A stretch of DNA of 51,581 bases, taken from contig VYDB01000098.1 of assembly GCA_009843635.1 (NCBI GenBank), forward strand, positions 1-51,581. Reading direction: 5' to 3'. Every line of letters begins with the position of its first letter. Position 1 is the stretch's first letter. A program made the position numbers and the translations under genes. A model generated the notes under the pieces. That model was given only the letters and a program-made list of their open reading frames with translations, had not been told where the DNA came from and made no database searches. Shown here piece after piece: positions 8,537-15,042 of this stretch. Source of the stretch: Gammaproteobacteria bacterium. Lineage in GTDB: Bacteria; Pseudomonadota; Gammaproteobacteria; Pseudomonadales; Azotimanducaceae.

Positions 8537-9296
8537 TCAGTCACCCAAGTCGGCAACGATTGGGGCACGAACCCAATAGAAAATGCCGTTCTTGATGATC
8601 GAGTAGTCGAAATCGAACCTGACGACCGGGTCTCTATCAATGACGCCTTGGGTGCCCAACATGTATTCCAGACGGCTGAATTTCAGGCAAGCTTGCTTAC
8701 CCTTGAAGATGAATGGGTCTTCCCAGTCAGGAGGCCGTCGTTTGTAGAGATCGTGTAGCCCGGTGCAGTCCTGCAACTTCCTGAATTTCGCCCGAACGTC
8801 CTTGCAGAACACCGGGGATTTCTTCGGCGGCCCGCCGGGACCGACACGCCACTCGAGAAGGACATTGAAATCTCCGCAAAGCACTCGTTGTGCTGCCCGT
8901 GAGCCCGTTGAGTTTAAGTGCTCGGTCAGGCACTCGAACCAGTCGAGCTTGGGTTGGATATTCTCGCTCTTGCCATAGGGAGCATAGACAGATGAGAACT
9001 CCAATCCGTCTACTTCCACTGTCAGAAGCCTCGCACCTAGCTGCTCCTGCCCGTACAGCCCCTTGTGCAGAACCCTCGGTTTCGTCCCGTTCTTCTTCCG
9101 GCATAGGATCGCAACCCCGAAGTCCTTTTTCCCATAACAGAGGGCTTCAGCATGGTAGCCCTCAAGGTCAAAGGTAGCGGTCGGGAACCTTTATCTTTTG
9201 GAGAGCGACCACATCTGGTTTCTGCTCGCGCAACCAACGAAGAAGAGGACCTTCATTCGCGTTGACTCCATTGATGTTCCAAGTCGCGATTCTCAT
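8537..9296 (-). pseudogene. xth: Exonuclease III / EEP-family nuclease, frameshifted and degenerate
   Basis: From the ATG at 9296 the translation begins MRIATWNINGVN, the hallmark start of exodeoxyribonuclease III, and runs to QKIKVPDRYL before a TGA. Shifting by one base near 9175-9185 restores the family sequence (TFDLEGYHAEALCYGKKDFGVAI, written in part) through to 8537, about 252 residues in all. So one extra base, or a loss of two, has broken the frame. Catalytic positions are also altered. The metal-binding Glu of LQE reads Lys (LQKIK). The usual R-x-D reads RLEY. The final S-D-H-A-P reads W-V-R-A-P. GDFNV is kept. It follows the McrC gene after 33 nt on the same strand. Confidence 0.78.
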
Positions 9297-9329
9297 CTGT
9301 CTGATTCGCTGCTGCCCGAATCGGCAAGC

Positions 9330-10910
9330 CTACCGGACAGCGGTGTCTGCAAACAAAAGGTCAGTGACGACTTGAAGGTCTGCCTCCGCGCCAAGTGCGC
9401 AAACACCCACGCGATGCCTTTCGATGAATTCCGGTCTTTCCAACCACTCAGCGTCGCCTGCCCGAGGGACCAAAAGCACGGCGCTCTCGGGCCTGTGCCC
9501 GTTCCAGCGTAGCGCATCCCTGTAGATGTGCGCGGACGCCATCGCCTCAAGGACGTTAGACCGTCCGGTTCGGTACTTCGCGTCCAGCACATGCCACTTC
9601 CGCATGTCCCCCTCAGTTCGTGTCAACACAATATCGGGTTCCCGCGATCCGGAAACCGAGCGGAAGCCGATGTTCGGTCTTTGATCGCCTGCCGGAAACT
9701 TCGGCTGAAGCAAAAGTTCAATACTCCGGTGCCCGTTCCCTGAACCTGTCAAAGCCGCCGTCGCCTTCCACCTATTGGTTCGCAATACTGACCAGCTATA
9801 TTCGGGCTTGGCCTTCCGTACCGCGTCGCAGAGCTGAACAAAACACCACCTTTCGTAGATCTCCCAGGTTGGAGATATCCACATGCGCTCCGCCCGTGGC
9901 GGACCTTCAGCACCCCGCCGCAGAATCCGCCAACCCGATCCGTAGGCGTTTGAATACGCAGGATCGGCGGAAACCGCGTTCAGGCCCGCTGCCGAGATTT
10001 CGTGCCTCTTCACGTCGACTAATGGTGGGATGCACAGAAAGTGACGAAGTTGCGCAACCAGCCGATCGAGAAACTCCCGGCGACGCGGCCAGCGGGCACC
10101 AAGTGAAGTCCGCGTCGCCGAATCGGACTCTTTCTCCACAATCGTCTGCAGTTCATCCCTGAGCCGGACAGCACGGCGGGATACCTCGTGGGCAATGGCT
10201 GCAATGCAACGATTGGCAGCCCCGTCGAGCGTTTCCCGGGCGACGGGCACGTCGAAGCGGGGCATCGCTCCTGTTGAAGTCGCGGCGCCTTCTCCAGCGT
10301 GGAGCACCTTCAGTAGCTGTGGGTTACCGAGGGCGGCCAGGGCCGTGTGTCGGTCAGCGCGGCGCACCTGCGGCAACGGCAAGTGCGCTCTCTCGGCCCG
10401 CAGTTCCCGAAGTGGCCAGTGCGCGATAGCCGCCAGCGCACGAACGAATCGGTCTCCATATGCGCGCAGCCGGGCGTACTCCAGCCATGGCTTAGCCGTG
10501 GCAGCCTCGTGCCCAATCGGCACTGCGGCGGGTTCGGTACCCAGCACCAACCTCGGATCGAACGCCCAAATGCGCTCGAGCATCGCCTGAAACGTGTCGC
10601 GCCCCAGCTTCTCTGGGTCCGGCGACACATCCAACAGGTAAGTCGCGCGTGTGCGATCGCCGGGACCAAGCAGCTCGGCGTGCACTTGACCTGCATAGAA
10701 CCGGGGACTCCAAGTCCAATGGTTTCCGTCGGATTGGAGAATCTCGTCATCGATCAACAGGCGGTCGCCTTCGGCAGTTTTTCGTATCCGATACTTGCCG
10801 AGTTCGCGAAAACCAACGGCTACATGGTCCGCGCCAATCCGCCATGAAGATGGGCTTGGCTGACTATCCGATGAGGATAGTACATGTAGATCTGTCGAAT
10901 CGACCGCCAC
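9330..10910 (-). CDS. mcrC: McrC-like nuclease subunit of a type IV restriction system
   Basis: A 526-residue protein encoded directly behind the McrB-like gene (2-nt gap, GTG start). The N-terminal ~300 residues match the DUF2357-type layout seen in McrC partners. The C-terminal part carries a PD-(D/E)xK nuclease core: E424-P-D426 on one strand and D443-A-K445 (VLDAKYR) on the next, followed by a helix. In known McrBC systems McrC cuts DNA and stimulates the McrB NTPase. The pairing with an McrB AAA+ protein and the gene order support the call. The target (modified bases or other) cannot be read from sequence. Confidence 0.85.
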   Translation of the reverse strand: MAVDSTDLHVLSSSDSQPSPSSWRIGADHVAVGFRELGKYRIRKTAEGDRLLIDDEILQSDGNHWTWSPRFYAGQVHAELLGPGDRTRATYLLDVSPDPEKLGRDTFQAMLERIWAFDPRLVLGTEPAAVPIGHEAATAKPWLEYARLRAYGDRFVRALAAIAHWPLRELRAERAHLPLPQVRRADRHTALAALGNPQLLKVLHAGEGAATSTGAMPRFDVPVARETLDGAANRCIAAIAHEVSRRAVRLRDELQTIVEKESDSATRTSLGARWPRRREFLDRLVAQLRHFLCIPPLVDVKRHEISAAGLNAVSADPAYSNAYGSGWRILRRGAEGPPRAERMWISPTWEIYERWCFVQLCDAVRKAKPEYSWSVLRTNRWKATAALTGSGNGHRSIELLLQPKFPAGDQRPNIGFRSVSGSREPDIVLTRTEGDMRKWHVLDAKYRTGRSNVLEAMASAHIYRDALRWNGHRPESAVLLVPRAGDAEWLERPEFIERHRVGVCALGAEADLQVVTDLLFADTAVR

Positions 10911-10912
10911 GG

Positions 10913-13183
10913 CTATCGCCAGAATCGCGCACTGCCTGTCGATTCTAGGTCGTCCGATAACTCCTCTACCTTGCGAGCGCTGATTCCCAGACCGTGCCTT
11001 TTGAGGACCTCCGCAGCCTTTCCCAAGGCTTCTCGAAATCGCGTCGAGTCTTCGCCCCGCAACTTTGGAAGGACCTTGGCGTAAACGACGTCATCCAGAA
11101 CAGTAGGGAGGCTGGGTGCGCCCTCGTCCGCCATCACGTTATGCGTGTAGTCGAGCACATCATCGACAACACGCCAGCCGAAGTGCAGGCGTGCCGGACG
11201 GAGGCTCACCATCAAATCTGCCAAGAGCAGACAAACTTCGTTCTCCTGTTCCCCGGAGAGGCCCCGCTTCCCCCAACGGGGATAGGCCTCCAGATCGACG
11301 TCCCAGAACTCGATGGTGAAAGCCCGGTCCAGGACCTTGTCCGATATTCCGTGAGTGGTTTCGTCCATGTTGACCGTTCCGATGATCGCCAGGTTGCTCG
11401 GATATCGGATTTGGGCGGGCACGCCGTCGAACATATCCCCCTCGCTGTGCAGCGTCAGAGCCTCCCCGGTCTCCATCGCCGAAAGGATGGGTGCAAGATA
11501 CTGCTCGGGACGGGACAAATTCATCTCGTCCAGAACCACAGTGAACGGTCGATCCGGCGCATCCGTAGCACCAATTAGAAACTCCAGAATTGGTGTGCGA
11601 ACGTAGGAATCGCCCTGCAACGGGTTGACGTACCCCAGCAGCGCGGACGGATCGTACCATCCAGGCTGCACTGGCACCGTGCACAATTGGCGGCCGTTTC
11701 CCCCGTTCTCGCCCGCGACGGCCTCCCCATATGCGCGCGCGAGCAACGTCTTGCCTGAACCCGAGAGCCCCGTGAGAACGGCAAAGTGACGGCGCTCGTT
11801 GGCCCACAAACCTGCGTGGAGCCGTCGGATCACCCGCTCCGGAAAATGCCCGCGTTTCAATATTTCGTCGTGCATATGGGAGAACGCGGGCAAATTGACC
11901 GCAACGGGTTCAGGTTCGACCGGTACGGCGATCAATTCATCGGATCGGTTCCCGCGCGGTTCCAGAGCTTCCGGCTGCCAGTGAATTCGTTGCGCCCATT
12001 CATTCCCCACATCGCTCAGAACGAAGAGATTGCTGTCATCAAGCTCCAACATATCGAATGCTCGAAGTTCCTTGATGATCAATTGCGGCCCCCAAGTACT
12101 GGTCCAGCCGGGATTCACCTTTTGGATCCGTTGCACAAACTCCTGCGGTGAACAGCGGGTCTCGTCTCGCAGAATAACGAAGGCATGGTCGACACCCAGA
12201 ACTCGGGTGACGAGCCAATCCATCAGTACCTCGGGATCGTCCGATTCTAGGAACGCATGTCCACGGTCCGTAAGTACGATCCGGCTCCCGTCAACCCTCA
12301 GGCAGTTAAGCTCGCTTGCAATGACGTTGATCTGAGTCCCGATTGAACTTTCCTTCAACCTGGGATTGACAGTCTTCATATGACTCACAAGTGCTTCGCG
12401 GGTGACTCCATCGCGGCAGAACTCGAGGATACTCAGCAACGCTTGTCGACCTCCGGAAACACCCGTCAGGCCTTTCCTTCTTCTGGCCGCCGGCAACGGC
12501 TCGAGCCTCTCCTCGCCGGGGAGGACACTCGGCGACACTGTTCTCTCTTCGTTCGACGGCGCCACACAGTGCTGGTACAGCAGCCATGGCAGCCTCATCC
12601 GGTCGACGATTGCATCGATTTCATCTTCGGCCGGAGCCGGCCCTCGAACTTCGTCCAGTTGTCGAAGGATGTTGGCGTGACAGGATGGCCCAGCACCTCC
12701 TCGCTCGCCGAACATGGCCGCATGAACACGTTTGGTCAATTCGATGTTGGCCACCGTGGTGAAGTCGAGCGGAAAGAGCCCCGCCAGCACTCTGTAGATC
12801 TTCAAGCGCGGCGTGCGGCTCGTGTACTGGCACACCTTCTCTTCCAACTCGCCGTACAAACTGTCTAGCGCCGCCTTCCTGCGTTCGGGCGCGTCGGGCA
12901 GATCTTCCATGGATCGCTCCGCAAGCCAGTTGCGGAACTCGGGATCCGCGATCGCCACGTCAACTGAAATGAATCCTTGCCCCGGGGAACTGACAGGGTT
13001 GTTGTCCCAGATTCGCTGCTGGAACTCTTTGCTCGCACGTGTCTTGAGGTCTGCCGTGCGCACATCGGCCAGAAACTCGCGTAGATTTTTGCCCCACTGT
13101 ACGTACTCGGAGTCCGTTAGTGCGTTTTCCAAGGCACCTGAGCATGCCTGCTTCAATTCGTCGATGTTGCTGAGGTCAATCAA
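10913..13183 (-). CDS. mcrB: McrB-like AAA+ GTPase with winged-helix N-terminal region
   Basis: A 756-residue protein. The C-terminal half is a McrB AAA+ motor: Walker A GLSGSGKT (472-479), Walker B VVLDEMN (549-555) running into NLSRPEQY, and NMDETTHGISDKVLDRA (605-621), which contains the McrB sensor segment. McrB hydrolyses GTP to translocate DNA and activates McrC. The N-terminal 430 residues are not the E. coli methyl-C-binding domain. They hold two winged-helix-like repeats, about 247-312 (ILEFCRDGV..V-N-P-R..LTDRGHAFL) and 321-400 (V-N-P-G-W..LSDVGNEWA), which presumably set target recognition. The start is a TTG at 13183 with GGGAG 9 nt upstream. Base composition is lower in GC than in the flanking metabolic genes. 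Confidence 0.9.
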   Translation of the reverse strand: MIDLSNIDELKQACSGALENALTDSEYVQWGKNLREFLADVRTADLKTRASKEFQQRIWDNNPVSSPGQGFISVDVAIADPEFRNWLAERSMEDLPDAPERRKAALDSLYGELEEKVCQYTSRTPRLKIYRVLAGLFPLDFTTVANIELTKRVHAAMFGERGGAGPSCHANILRQLDEVRGPAPAEDEIDAIVDRMRLPWLLYQHCVAPSNEERTVSPSVLPGEERLEPLPAARRRKGLTGVSGGRQALLSILEFCRDGVTREALVSHMKTVNPRLKESSIGTQINVIASELNCLRVDGSRIVLTDRGHAFLESDDPEVLMDWLVTRVLGVDHAFVILRDETRCSPQEFVQRIQKVNPGWTSTWGPQLIIKELRAFDMLELDDSNLFVLSDVGNEWAQRIHWQPEALEPRGNRSDELIAVPVEPEPVAVNLPAFSHMHDEILKRGHFPERVIRRLHAGLWANERRHFAVLTGLSGSGKTLLARAYGEAVAGENGGNGRQLCTVPVQPGWYDPSALLGYVNPLQGDSYVRTPILEFLIGATDAPDRPFTVVLDEMNLSRPEQYLAPILSAMETGEALTLHSEGDMFDGVPAQIRYPSNLAIIGTVNMDETTHGISDKVLDRAFTIEFWDVDLEAYPRWGKRGLSGEQENEVCLLLADLMVSLRPARLHFGWRVVDDVLDYTHNVMADEGAPSLPTVLDDVVYAKVLPKLRGEDSTRFREALGKAAEVLKRHGLGISARKVEELSDDLESTGSARFWR

Positions 13184-13352
13184 TTTGCCAACTCCCTGTC
13201 CGCATGTTCCGTTTCGTCACGAGTGTAACAACTGCGGACCAAGCGATTGGAGTCAGCTATTTCTCCCGTGCCGCACACTTGGAAATTCGTCGTCGAGGCT
13301 GGCCGCGATCCCGCCGCCCAGTCCGGCGTGATATCCCCGGCCACGCTCCGCG

Positions 13353-13517
13353 TTATGTGTTCCGCCGACGCCGCCAGCGGTTAGTCAACAGGCCGATGCT
13401 GCAGCCGATGATGCCGCAGGCAACGATGTTGTGCTGCTCGGTGAACAGTGCCCACCCAATCAGGGCACCGAACGCGGCGCCAGTGAGCGGTAGGATGGCT
13501 TCGTTAGCGTTGAACAT
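13353..13517 (-). CDS. Small two-helix glycine-rich membrane protein
   Basis: A 54-residue reading frame with two hydrophobic stretches: ILPLTGAAFGALIGWALF (8-25) and IVACGIIGCSIGLL (31-44), both rich in small-residue spacing (G-x-x-x-G/A). They are separated by TEQHN and followed by a strongly basic tail NRWRRRRNT. The topology would be a hairpin in the inner membrane. It has no double-glycine leader and no strong ribosome binding site. It sits between the McrB gene and the membrane protein at 13708, same strand. It could be an immunity-like or holin-like small protein, or a bacteriocin-type peptide made without a leader; nothing in the sequence decides. Confidence 0.5.
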   Translation of the reverse strand: MFNANEAILPLTGAAFGALIGWALFTEQHNIVACGIIGCSIGLLTNRWRRRRNT

Positions 13518-13647
13518 AGTTTGCTTTTGGAACCGAATTGTCGGTTGTAGCGATGCTGCCGTCGTAGTGATTCGGCTGTTGCGTGTGCCTCAAGTTTGTT
13601 GAACTGTAGTTTGTTGCCACTCCGTTCAAAACCAATTGCGAACCAAA

Positions 13648-13661
13648 AAGGGGTACCCCTT
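13648..13661. promoter_or_regulatory. 14-nt perfect palindrome
   Basis: AAGGGGTACCCCTT, perfectly self-complementary, lies in the 190-nt gap between the 54-residue protein gene and the four-helix membrane protein gene. It could be an operator or a small stem. It has no second copy in the window that I noticed. Confidence 0.3.
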
Positions 13662-13707
13662 ATCGTTCACACCGTTGAATTGGCTTGCCGTCGATCCGAC
13701 CGCTGGC

Positions 13708-14118
13708 TCAGTCCTTCCTCGGTCGATCCGCCTTGGACCAAATGAGGCCCCAAGCATATCGGCTGGCAACCGCTAAGGACAACAGGAATGCAACGGAGAA
13801 AATGTGCCTGAGAATCGGCTGCGGGTTCGCGCCTTCAAGTACTGCGCCCGTGCCGGCCAAGCAGAAAATGTTAAGCCAGGTTAGAGCGTGCGCACCCGTG
13901 AGTATTGGAATGTGTCGGTCATCAGCCCTTTTTTCCGGCGGGCCAAAAATACCCTTCCTCCACAGGCGTACCCCGTACTGCACTGCAACGCCGATCATTA
14001 GCGCGTGCTCGCCGCCGAAGCCGAGTCGGTACACGATCGAAAAGACAACAATGGACGCAGCAATCTCCGTCAATGCGGCCTTGATGTCGAGCCTGAAGGG
14101 GGAGGGTAGTTCATCCAT
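13708..14118 (-). CDS. Four-helix membrane protein, candidate immunity partner of peptide 2
   Basis: A 136-residue protein with four predicted transmembrane helices: near residues 14-33 (LTEIAASIVVFSIVYRL), 37-52 (HALMIGVAVQYGVRLW), 72-94 (LTGAHALTWLNIFCLAGTGA) and 106-126 (IFSVAFLLSLAVASRYAWGL). Arg/Lys-rich loops lie between. It begins 57 nt after the stop of peptide gene 2, and a hairpin occupies the gap, ending 7 nt before this ATG. Small multi-helix membrane proteins immediately downstream of bacteriocin genes are often immunity proteins; applying that here is inference from position only. I do not recognise the family. Confidence 0.65.
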   Translation of the reverse strand: MDELPSPFRLDIKAALTEIAASIVVFSIVYRLGFGGEHALMIGVAVQYGVRLWRKGIFGPPEKRADDRHIPILTGAHALTWLNIFCLAGTGAVLEGANPQPILRHIFSVAFLLSLAVASRYAWGLIWSKADRPRKD

Positions 14119-14125
14119 AGGTGAA

Positions 14126-14151
14126 ACGGATTCCGCTTGCGCGGAATCCGT
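14126..14151 (-). terminator. Hairpin between peptide gene 2 and the membrane protein gene
   Basis: ACGGATTCCGC and GCGGAATCCGT form a perfect 11-bp stem with a 4-nt loop, 23 nt after the stop of peptide 2. The stem ends 7 nt from the ATG of the membrane protein and no Shine-Dalgarno sequence lies between. It may end most transcripts after the peptide, or hold down translation of the next gene. It has the same geometry as the hairpin at 8043-8066. Confidence 0.6.
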
Positions 14152-14174
14152 CTCCGTTGGAGCTTAACGCGGCT

Positions 14175-14312
14175 TCACTCCTGGTTGCTGAAGTACTCTT
14201 GCACGACCCAACCGACGGCGATGCCGGCGACCAGATAGGCGCCATAGAGGACAGGAACTGGGATTGCGCCGCCGCTGGCAAGCACCATGTCTTTGCTGCT
14301 GAGTTCACGCAT
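14175..14312 (-). CDS. Double-glycine leader peptide 2 (bacteriocin-like)
   Basis: A 45-residue peptide. The leader MRELSSKDMVLASGG matches peptides 1 and 3 at M1-R2-E3-L4, the acidic residue 8, M9, A12 and G14-G15. The 30-residue core after the double glycine is one hydrophobic helix with small-residue spacing (YGAYLVAGIAVGWVV) and a short polar end, a plausible membrane-inserting class II bacteriocin-like core. GGAGACGCAA directly precedes the ATG. The upstream 150 nt are paralogous to those of peptide 1. A hairpin and a four-helix membrane protein follow on the same strand. No peptidase-containing ABC exporter is present here. Confidence 0.72.
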   Translation of the reverse strand: MRELSSKDMVLASGGAIPVPVLYGAYLVAGIAVGWVVQEYFSNQE

Positions 14313-14444
14313 TTGCGTCTCCTGAAAGTTGATTGGAAGTTCAATTTCTCAGCCTCCGAACGTCTTGGCAAGGTAGGTAGCCATACTTCCCGAAGTCTTC
14401 CATCTTTCGATATCAGAATGGCGACCCTTTGGGGCTGATTTCCT

Positions 14445-14463
14445 ACAAAATTCCGAATTTTGT
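14445..14463. promoter_or_regulatory. Operator-like palindrome upstream of peptide gene 2
   Basis: ACAAAATTC-C-GAATTTTGT is a perfect 9-bp inverted repeat around one base, centred about 142 nt upstream of the peptide start. The element at 8417-8435 upstream of peptide 1 has the same length, distance and outer ACAAA/TTTGT arms. Probably a shared regulator site. Confidence 0.5.
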
Positions 14464-14564
14464 GGTGTAGTGGCGTACGGACGCCTTGCCCGTGGGGCAT
14501 GTTTCGTGTGAAAGCACAGCGCCGCGCGCCGCCCTCGATTGGATTGCCAAAAGTGGAGTTGGGA

Positions 14565-14590
14565 GCGAGCGTGACCGGTGCCACGCTCGC
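14565..14590 (-). terminator. Hairpin downstream of peptide gene 3
   Basis: GCGAGCGTG and CACGCTCGC form a perfect 9-bp stem with an 8-nt loop, about 46 nt after the peptide 3 stop. No U-run follows directly, although ACTTTTGG lies about 10 nt on. A possible weak terminator; all three peptide units are followed by a hairpin. Confidence 0.45.
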
Positions 14591-14635
14591 AGGAAGGCGA
14601 TGATCGAGTTGGGCTAGCAACCGATTACCGCCGTT

Positions 14636-14815
14636 CTACTTGTCGTCGGAATAGTGGTTCCAGGCATGGTTGGCCGCCATGCCAATGCCGACGCCGCCTA
14701 GAAACCAAGCCGTGCCGCCCTTGGCGAAGGTGGATCCCACCGCCACTCCCAGTGCAATGATCGGCAGGACGCCGCCACTGGCTTGATCCATGTCATCAAA
14801 TGTTAGTTCACGCAT
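14636..14815 (-). CDS. Double-glycine leader peptide 3 (bacteriocin-like)
   Basis: A 59-residue peptide with leader MRELTFDDMDQASGG, aligned residue for residue with peptides 1 and 2. The 44-residue core has two hydrophobic, glycine-patterned segments (VLPIIALGVAVGSTF and WFLGGVGIGMAA) and a polar tail with His and Asp, ending DDK. Repeated G-x-x-x-G spacing is typical of class II two-component-type bacteriocin peptides; that comparison is inference. TGGAGACGCAAAA precedes the ATG, the same block as in the other two genes, but beyond about 40 nt the upstream region does not match theirs. It lies 227 nt downstream of the MATE gene on the same strand. Confidence 0.75.
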   Translation of the reverse strand: MRELTFDDMDQASGGVLPIIALGVAVGSTFAKGGTAWFLGGVGIGMAANHAWNHYSDDK

Positions 14816-15042
14816 TTTTGCGTCTCCAGTAGTTGAAAGGAATTGCAGCGTTGCAAGAGGGGCGGCGAACTGCAATGAAGCGCTCCGAGCTTTCATTGGC
14901 TTTCCACGATGGTGCATCGCGGTGATGGTGCGTCGCAGTTTGGGCTTACAAATGGAGGCCTGAGTAGGGCGACTGGCGCACATTCCACGAGGCCCTATTC
15001 CGCGTGGCAAAGGCGGCGTTGACCTCTGGACAACAGGGTGAG

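Larger units (their letters stand above)
14313..14635 (-). repeat. Intergenic region and 5' leader of peptide gene 2
   Basis: This 323-nt stretch has no gene I can support. The part nearest the peptide start (14313-14463) is paralogous to 8282-8435: ribosome-binding block, CTTCCAATCAAC on the coding strand, the GATATC-containing segment about 102 nt upstream, and the 19-nt palindrome. The far part (14565-14590) holds the hairpin that follows peptide gene 3. Confidence 0.6.

Noticed and set aside
13204-13602. 132-codon frame on the + strand (MFRFVTS...)
   Set aside because: It is opposite the 54-residue membrane protein, has an Arg-rich composition and no ribosome binding site or similarity.
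14111-14620. 169-codon frame on the - strand over peptide 2
   Set aside because: It is in a different frame from the MREL peptide and shows no homology; it runs through the paralogous non-coding leader.
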